Below are positions 1 to 11,657 of a DNA stretch of 64,000 bases, in pieces (position 1 is the first letter of the stretch; each line of letters starts with the position of its first letter). The notes under the pieces were generated by a model that saw nothing but the letters and a program-made list of their open reading frames with translations, was not told the origin of the DNA and did no database searches. The stretch comes from Hetaerina americana (Eukaryota; Arthropoda; Insecta; Odonata; Calopterygidae), in assembly GCA_022747635.1 (NCBI GenBank), contig JAKTNV010000006.1:70154590-70218589 (forward strand), written 5' to 3'. The translations under genes and the position numbers were made by a program.

Positions 1-793
1 TCATAGGTTTCAGTTGCAGGCTCGTTTGTAAGCGGTCCACTCGGACGAGTGTCCGGCTTAGGGAGGGGGTATGTGACGTTGTGCTTGGCGCAGCGTCACT
101 TGCCCAGTTCGAATACGCGCGCCTCTCTCGCGAGCCGTAGAACGGCGGGGCGCTATCTGTTGGCGCCGACAATGTATGTAAGAAAAAAGAGGAGCGGGGC
201 GCGCCGCGCGCGGAGAGTGTCGGCCAACACGTGGTAAGGAGAGTTCGTTGTGAGATGTCCGAGAGAGAAGGTCGTGTGCTATCATCGTCGAGTCACCGAC
301 AGCCTGCGAACACCGGGGGTGCGCGTGCCAGCAACCGACCTCGCCGTGTGGGCCCCCCGCAGGCCCCGACCGGAACATCGGGACCCAGCAGTCGACAGCG
401 AGGCGGCCATCTTCGGCTGCCGCCGAGCGGCCACCCAACATCGTGGCCCAGCAGGCGTCGGCACCGCGCGTCATGTTTGCTTGGGAGCGCCCACACCTTT
501 TCTTGTGATAATAAATAGTTCTTATGAAGTTTACTCGTCGGAGTCCATTTTTATGCGCCTCCTTGCGTCCCTCGTGATTTCAGCTGAAGAGCCGCTGCCC
601 ACCCCGGGGCACATCAAAGGTGAGCGAGCCCTCCCCTGGGACGAGGAGTGTGATGGGCCAGGTGACAGCCAGCGGCGTGACTCTGCGGCTAGCCATGCGG
701 CTAGCCTGGCGCCCTCAAAACAAGTAGAGTCACGGCCTCCCTTGTCTCGCGGTATCGGGGAAAATTTATCTATAAATTAAATGCCGCGTCACA
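1..793 (+). mobile_element. 3' end of a Ty3/gypsy-like LTR retrotransposon (internal tail + 3' LTR)
   Basis: Bases 1-71 look like the tail of an internal region. A purine tract (about 60-69, AGGGAGGGGG) sits just before TGTGACG at 72-78. The mirror terminus CGTCACA lies at 787-793, so an LTR of about 722 bp is bounded by perfect 7-bp inverted termini beginning TG and ending CA. A polyadenylation signal AATAAA lies at 510-515, and GC content is far above that of the flank beginning near 794. Polypurine tract, TG...CA termini and an internal AATAAA are the standard features of a 3' LTR. The rest of the element would lie to the left of the window. No gag or pol is visible, so the gypsy assignment is inference. 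The open frame at 250-780 lies inside the LTR and is a by-product of GC-rich sequence. Confidence 0.55.
72..793 (+). repeat. Long terminal repeat (3' LTR)
   Basis: Termini are TGTGACG (72-78) and CGTCACA (787-793), an exact inverted pair. AATAAA is at 510-515. A short imperfect tandem, GCGGCTAGCC repeated, occurs at about 683-705. The right flank starts CGGTA; the matching target-site copy would lie beyond the left edge, so the duplication cannot be tested here. Confidence 0.5.
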
Positions 794-3700
794 CGGTAAA
801 GAGTAAGCTTGGAAAAGAGGTTTAGCATTTTTGAGGACAGATAAGACGTAGGGACAATATGGGCTTGAGGAGGGCAAAGTGTTGTGTATGAATATTTGAG
901 AATTTTACGAGTTTGCGGGATACTTTTCTGCGACAGGCCCCATCTTAACTTTTTAGGGCATAAAAATCATAGCAGTAATTCATTTCAATGATATAATCCT
1001 TGAAAAATAAATATTTGAACAAATGGAATAATTCTTCTCAGCAGGCCGCCAATCATTAGCCATGAGTGAATTAAACAAGATGCAAGTCTTGTAAATAATA
1101 CCTAAAAGAAAAACAGACATGACAAAGATAATTTTATGTCGAAAGAAACAAATTGGAACCACTATTGGCACTAGCCTGCACGTTAGGAAGCAATAGAGGA
1201 AGTGATTGGTCAAATACTAGTGATTAAAGAAGCTAATCAATATGACAAATATCAATTTAAAGCGAATACGTATCCCCGGTATGAGAACGTGATATTCGGG
1301 GTAATAAAATTGAGCAGAATGGTAAAGGAGCAAAGATATAAACTCGGAACCTGTTATTACAAAGTTCAATGCTATTATGCCACACGTAAGCAATTGATAT
1401 TCGCAATACTTCTGCAACGCTCTATTCTTCGAAACTAAATGTAAGGACAATATACCAGCTGTTAAAGCTTTCGAGGGTAGAAGGAGATAGTTTTGAGAAG
1501 GATACCTAAGGAAATTGAACAAATGGATGGTTGTCCAATGAACCGATATAAAACTAATGAAAATATCACCTCCCATTACGTTTTTAAGAATATTCAAACT
1601 GAAACTGTTTTTTTACCACGCCACTGAATGAAATAGAAGGAATATCTTAAAAACAGAAGAACGGAAAGGCTGATCATAGTGTTTGCTGCTGCACAATTAT
1701 TAGAAGTTTGAACGCGTTTAAAAAGCAAAAACCCATAGTTTATTCTAATTAAAATCTTGGGAAACATATTTCCAGAAAATTGAATGCAATTTTGGATTTC
1801 AACTTTACCGATACTATTTTAACATTCTTAGCTCGCGGTAACATTTATGTTACTTAAATAAATAAATGCACCCACACTTGGAACACATTAATGTTTCTAT
1901 TATGAACCCATATCATTGATAAATAATTGCCAACCTTAGATAAGACTTGAGAAATATTGCATGATAGTATTGCACGTATTACTTAAGACGACACATAATA
2001 TGCGTCATTTTTAAAGAGAATGGCGACAAACTATCGAAAACTGCAAGTTTTGGCAGAAGATAACCAGTCTAATTGATGTCCTTCAGCCATTTAATTTATC
2101 GAGTTGATTGAACGTGTCTTTACGTCAGGAGAGAATGTAAGAGAATAGTGATGCCAAGTATTTATAGAATGCAATTTCTAATATTCTTTTTAATTTCCAC
2201 CTCAGCTTTACACAATGAAAGACAAGAATGCGAACACATGAATAGTCGGGAATGGCCAAGGGTGCGGAATTCAAACAGAAAAAAGTATCCTTGATCAGGA
2301 TTTTAACCATGGACGTTTCCGGACCTTGAGTGAATCCGTCTCGTGTAGTCAGTTTTTTACCTACCGCATATGCAATACCCAGTACATTAAATTGCCAAGT
2401 TCTCATCGTTTATTTTTGACTTCATTCGTCTTTTTAATCCCAGGTGACCTGCGTAAACGTTTTAACTTGCAGCAAATTAACGTATATTTTTATTTACATA
2501 TGGTTAATACATTCATATGTATAACTTTTGATTCATCTTTAAATTACAGTATTGATTGTAAATGCGATCCTTCGCTAAATGAAAGCGTAATGGATTATCG
2601 ATCATTTTCCAAATGCCGTGAGCATAGAGGTGACATCGAGGACGAACGCTGAGACCAGGAATTTTATCCACTCTCCTGGAAATCCCAATCGCTGTCCCCT
2701 CCATTAAGCTCCCAGCTAGAAAAACCATTTGTGGGGAAATAGTTTCCACCTGACTGCGTACTAGTTCGCACAAATTCAGTTATCTTTACCAGGAAATATT
2801 GGATATACGGACACATACGTACTTCAGTTACATGTTAGTAACCTCTGAAAATGGACGGGATGATTTCGGAGATCCTCGAGGAAATCATTGGACTCGGTGT
2901 TTGCCGGTCAAGATCGAGAGGAGGGGTGCGGACTTTCAGACTCTAAAAAACTCAACATGGCAGCTCTTCTGCTGGGCGCAAATGCGGAGTTTTTTCACAG
3001 CAAGGCATGGCGTCGAGAAGCCATGAATTTCGAGGAGCTGGAAGGCATAACTTCTACATGCGCCGTCGGGCGTAGGAAAGTGCCCGATTCTCACTTAGAC
3101 TTCGTATAAACCAGGAAAAAGAAAGTTCAACTTGATCTACGCGTACATATCCGTTACTGCCCGAGATCCTCGTCAGGAGAGTGTAGCAGGTGGTGTTACA
3201 AAGTCAATCGTCATAATATAACCGTGGGCGAAGTTATATTTTTGTGCCAGGTGAGTCATACTTCAATTCTGGTTTTTGATCACAGTCGTTCGGATATTTT
3301 ACTATGGCTTTGCTGCGATCAAATTAAAGTCTTTAATTAGGGCTTGAGATTCAAAACATCCTGCTGATTCACTGCTTGTAGCAAGAGTGCTATTTTATGG
3401 TTTAAAAAGGGGGCCACAGTTAATGAAACGATGACTAATCATTAAAATATTTAGAACAAGAAATCTCCACGTGCAGCATTAACAAGAAAAGAGCGGCGTC
3501 CTGTCAATTGCTCTTTCATTCAGGATATTGTTATTATCAAAAGTCATCGTTACATTAAAGCACAATATGATGATAAATATCCACATTAAAGCAATTTTAC
3601 GAGTAGTTTTTGAATTTGCTCACTAAGGTTATTTGTTAACTTGATTAAGAGGGGAACTCTCCTCGACCACATCCCGTATTCTGAGGAGTGACGGCAGAGT

Positions 3701-4260
3701 TTCCAAATCATCAAAATCACCAAGTTCAACTCCATACTGCCCGTTTAAATGTAACAAATAGCTGTTTGTCAAATTTCTTTAACCCAAAACCTTATTCGTC
3801 AGAGCTTTCCAGGTAATTATACCGTCTTCGGTCTTCGGACTGCCCCAATAGGCGATGGGAATCAAGGTTCAACTCTGACTTAACTCAAGAGTCAGCATCG
3901 ATGAATAGGTGAAACAAGTAAATTGTGGCTATGTTCTCAAACAAAAAGTAAATTTCTCCACTGGTATTCACGTCTCTCCGAACACCATGTAAACTAAATA
4001 AGAAATAAGTACGTACCTTTTAAGTTTTACAAAATATGAGAAAACATATTCGTATTTAAAATATAGCATGATTTTGCATTAGTGAAATTATTTCCGTTGA
4101 CTCTCTTCCACATATTGTGTTAATAAAAAGCTGCATAAACTTAATGCATGACACCAAGCTACCCTTCAAAGCAAGGTTGCGTCCAAGAGCGAAGTGTAAC
4201 GGGAAGTCTTAAAACACCAAACTTTTGCTATATATTGGTGACTAGACATACGTATTCCAT
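794..4260. other. AT-rich DNA with no recognised gene
   Basis: Open frames are all under about 130 codons, occur on both strands, and show no motif, signal peptide or repeat family that I recognise. No tRNA-like boxes or inverted repeats stand out. Confidence 0.5.
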
Positions 4261-4275
4261 TGAAGTCAAATAATT

Positions 4276-4407
4276 AAATTTGTTATTCCACACACTTTAT
4301 TTAGAGCACGATGTAGATTTTGACATTAGACGTCATCATTGATGATGACGCCGAACGTCGAAACTTACGTCATGTTCTAAATAAAGTTTGTGTGGAATTA
4401 CAAAATT
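4276..4407. repeat. Palindromic foldback element (MITE-like)
   Basis: The two halves, about 4276-4340 and 4341-4407, are imperfect reverse complements. Matching blocks include ATTCCACAC / GTGTGGAAT, CTTTATTTAGA / TCTAAATAAAG and CGTCATCAT / GATGATGACG at the centre. The whole unit can fold into one long hairpin. Similarity fades into the AT-rich flanks, so the ends are approximate. There is no coding capacity. A nonautonomous DNA transposon or foldback repeat is the natural reading, but the family is unknown. Confidence 0.6.
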
Positions 4408-4420
4408 AGTTATGTCATTT

Positions 4421-5689
4421 CTATATGTTGTGTAATTTTCATAAAGTTACATCAGATATTGCGCATTATAGATAGGAGGGGCATATTGCAAAAATGTTTT
4501 TCGATTACTATGTTTGAATAAACCATGTATGTGAAAAATACGAATTTTGCAAGTATGAACGAGTAATATGGAACTGATTAAACATCTTTCTCTGACTTCA
4601 TCCAGAGAATATGCTTTGCTGATAGAGTGCCAACTTTTTCGCTCGATATCAGAAGTTTGAACTGTTTAGTAAAGTACCTCTCTAAAAATACAAGTTTTCC
4701 CTTAGTCTTCTCTCCTAACAGCATAAATATGCTGCAGGAATATCCAGAGTCTAGTTCCGGCGGCGAGGATAGACGGTAGTGGCGGCCAAGTGACGGACGG
4801 AAAAATGGCAGTATTGCGTCTGATGTTTATAAGCCCACGACTAGATCACAGAATTCACTTAACTGGGCTAAAAGTGGCAAACAGTAATGAGGAAAGAACC
4901 CTTGAATCGTTACGATCGAGCAATGATTGTTCAGATCGTCTGTCCTGCCGACGGGGAATGGAGATCTTGAATTTAAAATGGTATAAGATCTGAGTAAAAG
5001 ATAATATTAAGAATTTTTGCGTTCATGAAGGCGTTCAGGTAAAGGTTTCTATTCTGGCTGCGCTGCAAAAAGTATGTGGAGAAAATCTTACGGTAATTTG
5101 CATTGTAGCATAATGAAGGAGGACATGAAGTATGGGATACCGCAAATGAAAGGGTTTACGATATGCGTTCCTAATGTCCTTCTAAAATTTTTCATAAGTC
5201 CAGAAAATTGTATTAATCTGGATGTTCAAATTTTTTTATAGGTGCATTTCATTATCAAAGCTACCTGTAACAAAAGCTATCGTAGAGTTCTTCATTTCGG
5301 TGGTAAATGGAGCCGTCATCAGGGGAGGCAACTGAACGTTAAGAACAGTTCTGCTGCTAGTGGGGGTAGTAGTCTAAGATCGGCAAGAGACCTCGTTGCG
5401 TCGGAGACAGGGGGTTCATTATTTTACGTTCTACCCGACGGAAGGAGAACTCCACTTGAAGCACCCAATGGTGCCCAAATAGGGATCACTCTACCACTGA
5501 AAATTCCAAAATATGACCGTAACATTCATTGTGAGAAGTAACTGCCAGAGCCAAAAGAGTAACTTCACTTCTACCTTTTAACTTCAGTTAAATGATGATG
5601 GTTGGTGTACTATCATTTTCTATAAATTATCCTATCGTTTGCCACATTAAAAATTCATTTCTTTTAAGATTAGAGAAATTAAGTGTAGG
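4421..5689. other. Unassigned stretch with one unrecognised 99-codon frame
   Basis: An open frame at 5242-5541 (+) begins at GTG after a T-rich run. It encodes a Ser/Gly-rich middle followed by a more ordinary segment (LPDGRRTPLEAP). I recognise no domain, and there is no clear initiator context. It may be an old exon, a transposon scrap or chance. Nothing else in the stretch is identifiable. Confidence 0.3.
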
Positions 5690-5832
5690 AAAGATATATT
5701 TTAGATTTTTTTTCCACAAACGATAGGGGATCAAAATAACACTGTTCGACCTCGTTAGGGTCATGTTCGGGTAAAATTATTCTGTTGTGTACTCACCCTC
5801 TGCCACACACCCTTTTGGGGTATATATAAATT
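5690..5832 (+). mobile_element. 3'-end fragment of a CR1/L2-like LINE
   Basis: The segment resembles the end of the LINE at 10.2-12.7 kb: a 'GGGATCA-AATAAC', 'TCGACC-CGT-AGGGTCAT', 'AATTA-TCTG-TGTGTACTCACCC' order of blocks, followed by CTGCCACACACCC and GGGGTAT. The last blocks recur as a tail module at 12.63, 48.76, 54.77 and 55.3 kb. No coding sequence survives. Confidence 0.55.
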
Positions 5833-6468
5833 AAGTTAAAAATAAAGAAAAATTTACAAACGCCATTGTGAATTCTTTATCTAAACAATTTAATAATTCA
5901 GGGAGTAGCAATTGGAGTATTATATTAGAAAATCCGTTGCTTTGGTGGAATGGAGGTTTTACCAGCACAGTAAACCAAGAAAATTGCACGATTTTGTTTG
6001 AACCCTGAATATTGGTTTTATCAGAACGGTGGCTCTAATACTCAAAGACGCTTTTTCACGTCACGAAGTTATTACCAAGGAGTATATACGACAATATTCA
6101 ATTAGAAATAATACTCAATATAGAGAACCCTTTAAATATATATTATTTTCATCGTCCTCATTTCAACCACCTTCAAGCCATAACAAGGTTTCGGTGGGAA
6201 ATTCCTTTTAACGCTTTACCTTAGGGGTCAAATTAAACTCTGATGTGGACCTATTTTGGGTCATCATTTGAAATTATCTTTTGAAATGTTAAGTGTTTAC
6301 TTAGGCTATTGATTTATTACCCCTTTCAATCAATCGAAGTTATTTCCCATCAGGAAGAAAACGAGAATACGATTGAAGAAATTTTTAGGAGACCCCTCGA
6401 TAAAAGATAAATGACCTCAGAGGAAAAATAAAATTCTTGCTATAGGTTTAGGCTCTTCGCCACCTTAG
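5833..6468. other. No recognised content
   Basis: AT-rich sequence with only one 60-codon frame; no repeat family or RNA-like structure recognised. Confidence 0.45.
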
Positions 6469-7060
6469 GTCAACATTTTTCTTTTCGGGCGCGAGAGGGA
6501 GCAGAGAAGAGATAAAAATGGACACGAGTTCTGCGGAAAAGTGAACTCCAGCTAATCAAATATAACCAGAGGAAGGAAATAATGAAAGTTTTATAAAGGA
6601 CTGCGCGCGGAAAACAGGTATTCAGAAAGAGGAAAACGACAGAGATGAGGGGAAGAGGAGGTATCGTTTGTCGGGGACGTCGGATCATGAGAAATGACGA
6701 GGCTTTTGTAAATTAAATGGACGTTCGGGAAAGAAGGGCTGGAGAGGAGAAGAGAAAAATAGGGGCAATGGAATACAAATCGGGGAGGAACGGGGAGCAT
6801 ATGGGGTAAGAGGGAGTGAGGGATGAGGGGAGGAATGGAAAGAGCGAGGAAATGAGTATGAATGACAAGGACGGGACAGGAGGGGTTGACAATGGGGGGG
6901 ACGGAGATGAAGGGATATATGTTTCGACCCCACCGAATCAAGGGCGGAGGGCGTGAGCATCGGCGAATGGATTTATAGAGGGGGCACAGTTCAAAACAAA
7001 GAAGTGAACGGGTGTGGAGAGGAAATGACAAAAAAGTGTATCTGCTGAGGTCGAGAGGTT
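6469..7060 (+). other. Purine-rich strand-asymmetric island
   Basis: The plus strand is dominated by A and G (runs of GGGAG, GAGGAAG, GGGGAGGA) in an otherwise AT-rich setting. Long minus-strand frames here (e.g. 6591-7031) are Ser/Pro/Leu-rich translations of the pyrimidine strand, not credible proteins. Similar islands recur at 13.0, 20.4, 23.4, 27.2, 34.8 and 43.2 kb. Confidence 0.6.
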
Positions 7061-7525
7061 ACAGACGCACCACTCCATCAAACAGAATCACGCAGTTCTC
7101 CGTTAAAAAGTCAACGGTGGGGAAGATATACGTATTATTCCTTTTATTCTCTTCCGACTGAAAGCGGTCATTATGTATTAATGAGAGCTGAAACCTACAC
7201 TAAGGTTATGTGGCCATCCTAATATAATAATTAAATATATTAAACCGCTGTGTAATATCGCCATGCTTACAAACTCATTTTCCTCTGGTTACCTGAGACT
7301 ATAATCTTCTTTGATACCATCGGTATGACAATGAAATTAGTTCATTTCTGTTTTATTCTAAGGCTTTCACGACGTATATCTGATGAAGGATCAATGCTGG
7401 TTCTGGTAATTACCGTCGCACAGGTTGATTGTTAGACAATCGTTCATGTCACTTTTAATAATTGAATTTATTGAATTAAGTATGTAAACATTATGCCAGA
7501 ATAAGTGAAGTCGGTGGAAATAATA
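7061..7525. other. No recognised content
   Basis: AT-rich spacer between the purine island and the first RTE-like fragment; nothing identified. Confidence 0.4.
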
Positions 7526-8492
7526 ATGTATTGCAGAAAATAGGAATAGATTGGAGAGGACAACCTATTCATGTCTCAGACAGTTCAGGTGTAAGTGGCG
7601 GATTGAGAACTGGGATGCGCAGTGTTATGAAGAAGGTCGAGACAAGGGTGTGGATAATTGTCCCAGCTTTTGAATGAATATAAGGAAAAAAAGTAGAAAA
7701 GTTATGTGAATAATTAGATAAAGGAACAAAAGATGTTGAGGAATCCATAAAATAAGCTCAATTTTAAGATGATCAAGCTTAAATAAGTCTGTCAGACAAG
7801 AGTTAACAAGCATTACTGAGCGCATTTGAAAGTCTGTTCAATAAAGAAGGTATTAAAGTAAACAAAAAATATCATATTGAGAAAGAGGAAGGCTAGGCTA
7901 AATACTACAATATGATTTCATAAACTAGAGCAGGTGGAGTAGTTTATTTATCGCAAAAGCGTATCCCGCAAAAATGGTCAAATTTGTGTGGACATGAGAA
8001 GAAAAATTGCGTAAAGAAAGCTTCAACAAAGAAAAGGATATTGATGGCAGACACGTTGGGAAAGTATCGTTAGAAAAGCTCTTTAATTTTTTTAAATGGA
8101 GCGAGCTTTTGTACTCCGCGGAAATATTGTTGCTAGATAGAAATGGCGAAATGCATACAAATGAAAACAAAGGACGAAGTGCTGGTCATGGTCAGGAGAG
8201 GAGATTAGATTATTTGAAAAATTCCAAACGATCCAGGAGGGATAAGCTCAGAGGGTTTTTAAAGGTGTTGGGATATTGTAGACTGTGAAAGAGGGGAAAA
8301 TATTTAACAATCAATCTGTAGGAATAGGAAAGAATGTTGGGCGGAGTTATAGGAGAAACGTTGTGTACGGAATTGAAAAAGGGGTTATTTCAGGGTCAGA
8401 TGTGTTTTGTCAGGAAAGGCAAATAAATGTATCGCTGTACCATTGTTTTTCCTGTGTCCATCAATAAAAAATCGACTTTAAATAGAAGATTA
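7526..8492 (+). mobile_element. RTE-like LINE fragment (RT to 3' end), decayed copy 1
   Basis: This copy is collinear with the better-preserved copy at 45.6-46.65 kb. The start (TTGCAGAAAATAGGAATAGA) matches the region before the RT 'GVRQG' motif. About 7770-7830 matches the FADD neighbourhood in degraded form (GATGATCAAGCTT). At 7890-7950, GGCTAGGCTAAA and CTAGAGCAGGTGGAGTAGTTTA match the junction after the RT. The 3' end is a degraded version of the terminal hairpin near 8466-8492. The frame is broken many times, so no protein is made. The matched stretch holds small indels throughout. Confidence 0.7.
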
Positions 8493-8591
8493 TCCATATT
8501 AATCATATTTTTTAAGCTCGTTGTCACCTCATAACTCCGTTGAAGTAAACTTCTAAACCGAAATGTGGCATCAATGCATGGAACTTATTAC

Positions 8592-9001
8592 TAAATGAAT
8601 TGGAGACTTTTGAAATGTGGGTGTGGAGAAGGATTTATAAGGCGAAATGGACGGAAAAGAAAATAAATGCGGAAGTGCTTATTATAGTCGGCGTGGAGAG
8701 GGGATTTTTGGGTGATATCATGCGGAGGCAGGGAAAATGGATGAAAAGCGTATTTATCGGTTGTGGGATGTTTAAGACTGTGACAGAGGGGAGAATGTTA
8801 GGCAAGCGAAGAAGGAGCAGAAAGAGGATAGGGATGTTGGACAGAATTAATTGACGAAGGAAGTAGGCAGAATTGAAGGGCGCTTCCTATGGTACCTGAG
8901 GTCAGCTTGTATTTGTGATTAAGAGAGGGGAGAAATGTATTGTTGTACAATTGTTTATACAGTGTCAATCCATCATCTACCTTAACCGGTGGATTATGTA
9001 G
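8592..9001 (+). mobile_element. RTE-like LINE 3' fragment, copy 2
   Basis: An open frame at 8600-8854 encodes ETFEMWVWRRIYKAKWTEKK and continues to a GRMLGKRRRSRKRIGMLDRI segment. This is the C-terminal part of the LINE polyprotein, collinear with the frame at 46063-46554. It is followed by a 3' UTR and the terminal stem sequence CTACCTTAACCGGTGG at 8977-8992. The copy is strongly 5'-truncated. It follows another 3' end by only about 100 bp, so it is a separate insertion or a duplication. Confidence 0.75.
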
Positions 9002-9624
9002 TAATCAAAGCAATGGTATGGATGCCACATATACCAATGCATATTCGAGACAAGTGACCTTTATAGAATTTCAGGAATATCAGAAGATCGGTGTACATTA
9101 CCGATAATATTACTCTTTATTATTACAAAAACATTCCTCATATTTTCTATTTACCTTGTAACCTTGGTATACTTCACTGATTACGACTTGTATTAAGTTA
9201 ATGAGACCGCATTTACTTATGTTCCCATAGACAATTATGGTTTCCAGTGCACATCATTAACGCTCCTTATATGTATGATGTAGACTTCGCTATTGATTGA
9301 TTTTGTGTATTTGCTGTTTCTGGAATTCTATCACGGTCGCTTTAAATTACTTTGAAGCATTCGTTTCTTTGAGGAATAACCAAAACAAAATGTATACATC
9401 GGTGAGGAATGGATTTCATTCCTTACATCACAGTTTTGGGTGGTATCAATAGATTTACACACTTCTTTGACGGGCTCGAAGTATTTCTGTAGCCTTTTTT
9501 CATCAATATCCGCCGGTTGATTCTCTTGTCCCTTGCCGTATGGTCTATTTTCCTTTCCCTCTTGACACACAAAAGAGTTATTTCTTGGTCTTCAAACAGT
9601 TTCCTCCGCTGAATCCGCCTACAT
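9002..9624. other. Unassigned stretch between two LINE tails
   Basis: A 79-codon minus-strand frame at 9331-9570 encodes a Lys/Gln/Cys-containing sequence with no recognised domain. The first 40 bases after the copy-2 tail resemble the bases after the copy-3 tail (AATGGTATGG-TGC-ACATA). Confidence 0.35.
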
Positions 9625-9725
9625 CAGTGAGTATGGATTTCTTTACAGTGATGAAATCCTTCCCATGTGGTGCAATTGTTTATGTAGGGTCAATATAACA
9701 CCTACCTTAACCGGTAGAGGATTTA
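9625..9725 (+). mobile_element. RTE-like LINE 3' tail, copy 3
   Basis: About 100 bp matches the last part of the RTE-like 3' UTR (TGTGGTGCAATTGTTTATG, AGGGTCAATAT) and ends in the stem sequence CTACCTTAACCGGTAG at 9702-9717. It is an extremely short copy, as expected from abortive reverse transcription from the 3' end. Confidence 0.65.
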
Positions 9726-10185
9726 CTAATAATATTAATGGTATGGGTGCTACATACAGATGTTATGCCATTGAATATATTATTAAAAAAATTTGTGGAA
9801 ATGGCTAATTTTTTACAAAACCCTCTCTAAGTCATGTCTATCTTCAGTTTAATTTAATTTTGCACCAATCCAAATAATTCATGGAGTTCAAATTGCCAAT
9901 TATAGACACAACTAAAATAGAATAACTTCATCTGTTTGTCGATGAATAGTCTGATTGAATGCGTAGCAATATGATTTAACGATATTAGGCATGTACGCTG
10001 ATTATACGATTACACAGAATTGAAGGGGAAAAAATAGGACATCGGTTAACACTTATAATAAGTTACCAGAATTAATCGTAATTAGAAAACGCTTTCAATG
10101 TATCCACATTATTGATTTTTCACTGTAGTCTCTTCAAACTGTAGTAATTTACCCCCACTGTAGGCAATTAAAAGTCCTGAATCCA
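9726..10185. other. No recognised content
   Basis: AT-rich DNA; the first bases share similarity with the flank after copy 2. Nothing else seen. Confidence 0.4.
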
Positions 10186-11048
10186 AAAGAAATTATGCAT
10201 TAGCATTTTACAGGCTGCCAGACGACAGAGATAATTCAATACTGGAATTAGATCAGCAAATCAAAGGTTTTTTACCTTAATACAATGATCGCGACGATAT
10301 AGTCGGTGGAGATTTTAATGTTCCATCTATTGATTGGAGCAAATATAGTTTTAAAACGGCTACAGATATCTGTGAGTCAGTGTTGAATTCTTTTACGCTG
10401 AACTCATTGCATTAACTTGTCACTTCATGCACCAGGGGTATTCTTGATTTGTTAGCAACGAACATACCCGAAAAAATCTTAACCACAGAAACTATAAAAA
10501 TAATTCGTGACCATAGGGAAGAAATGCTACATTTGGTAAAAAATGATAGACCTAAGAAAAAATGCACTTCAAGAAGGGGGCTATAATGGTCTAAAATTCG
10601 CGCTACAGAGTCAATTTGCAAATTTTAAGAAAGATATTAATTACTGAAATTTTAAGGATAAATGGAACTACTTCCTTGAGATCACTCGCTCAACAATGAA
10701 CACATTCATTACCAGTAAAATTATAAAATATAACCCATAACCTCGATGGTACAACGCGGATGTTAGCAAAGCATTACGACGTCAAAGACAATGTCACGCC
10801 AAGATTGAATATATTGGGGGACACATCTCTAGCGACAATAGAAATTAGATCATTAATGATTTTCAGCTATCTCGGGCGTATGCCAAGAAAGAATTTCGGA
10901 AAATGAAAAGCAAATTTAAAGAAAAAAAATACCGGAAAATTTGATAGAGAACCCCATAGAATTTTGGTCGTGCGTCAGAGAGGTTCTGGGAAATTAGCCA
11001 ACTGTTAATTCACTCAAAAATGATAAGGGCGAAAGGTTAACCAGCAGT

Positions 11049-11255
11049 TTGGATAAATTTTACTCATTAAATTCCTTTTTTCAAAGCGTCTTCACCAATA
11101 TCTCACCGAATGCCTCCAATAGCTTACCAAATCGTGCCGGGCCGATGCCAAAAATTGACAATTTATATAATAGAACAGAACGCTTGCTGAAAAATATAAA
11201 GCCTAATAGGTCCTCCGGGCTAGTCAAATGCTCGCTCGTATATTTAAGTATATAG
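11049..11255 (+). pseudogene. CR1/L2-like ORF2 fragment, linker before RT
   Basis: This 68-codon frame contains the 'LNSFFQSVFTN' block that sits between endonuclease and RT in CR1/L2-type polyproteins, then a short segment ending in NIKPNRSSGL, which normally leads into RT. The frame is lost just after. It is a remnant inside the larger LINE and has no independent role. Confidence 0.6.
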
Positions 11256-11471
11256 CGTGGAAATATGCACTGCATGTACAAGTAAAAATTATATTTAAAA
11301 AGTCGCAAATAGATCACAATTTTCCCATAATTTTTCAAAACGGTTAGCATAACACCAATATTTAAAAACGGAGACGAAGAGGAACCGAAAAGTTACAGAG
11401 CTATATCCCTCTAATTCGTTTCATGCGAAATTATGGAATACAGGTGCTAGCTCGGTAATATAGCTGCTAGG

Positions 11472-11657
11472 TTGAGCGTGAGGCACTTCGATAATCAGGA
11501 GTTATTAATGAAAAATCGGAACGGGCTCCGAAAGGGTAGATCCTTCGAGAAACAACTTACGCTTTTTTTTGCATGGTATTCTAATTTCGCGAGAGAGCAA
11601 TGTTCCAGTAGACGTAGATATTCTAGTTATTTAGTGAACTTTCGAAAAAGTACCTAA
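11472..11657 (+). pseudogene. CR1/L2-like reverse transcriptase fragment (motif 2 region)
   Basis: The frame reads HFDNQELLMKNRNGLRKGRS followed by FEKQLT. It is the equivalent of the conserved 'LLTKNQHGFRKGRSCETQLT' type motif of CR1/L2 reverse transcriptases, with the usual Q-H/F positions altered. A stop at 11655-11657 ends it, and catalytic motif FADD is in another frame about 230 bp downstream. Confidence 0.65.

Noticed and set aside
250..780. 176-codon plus-strand frame
   Set aside because: It lies within the LTR and spans its AATAAA; the Arg/Pro/Ala-rich content fits GC-rich non-coding sequence.
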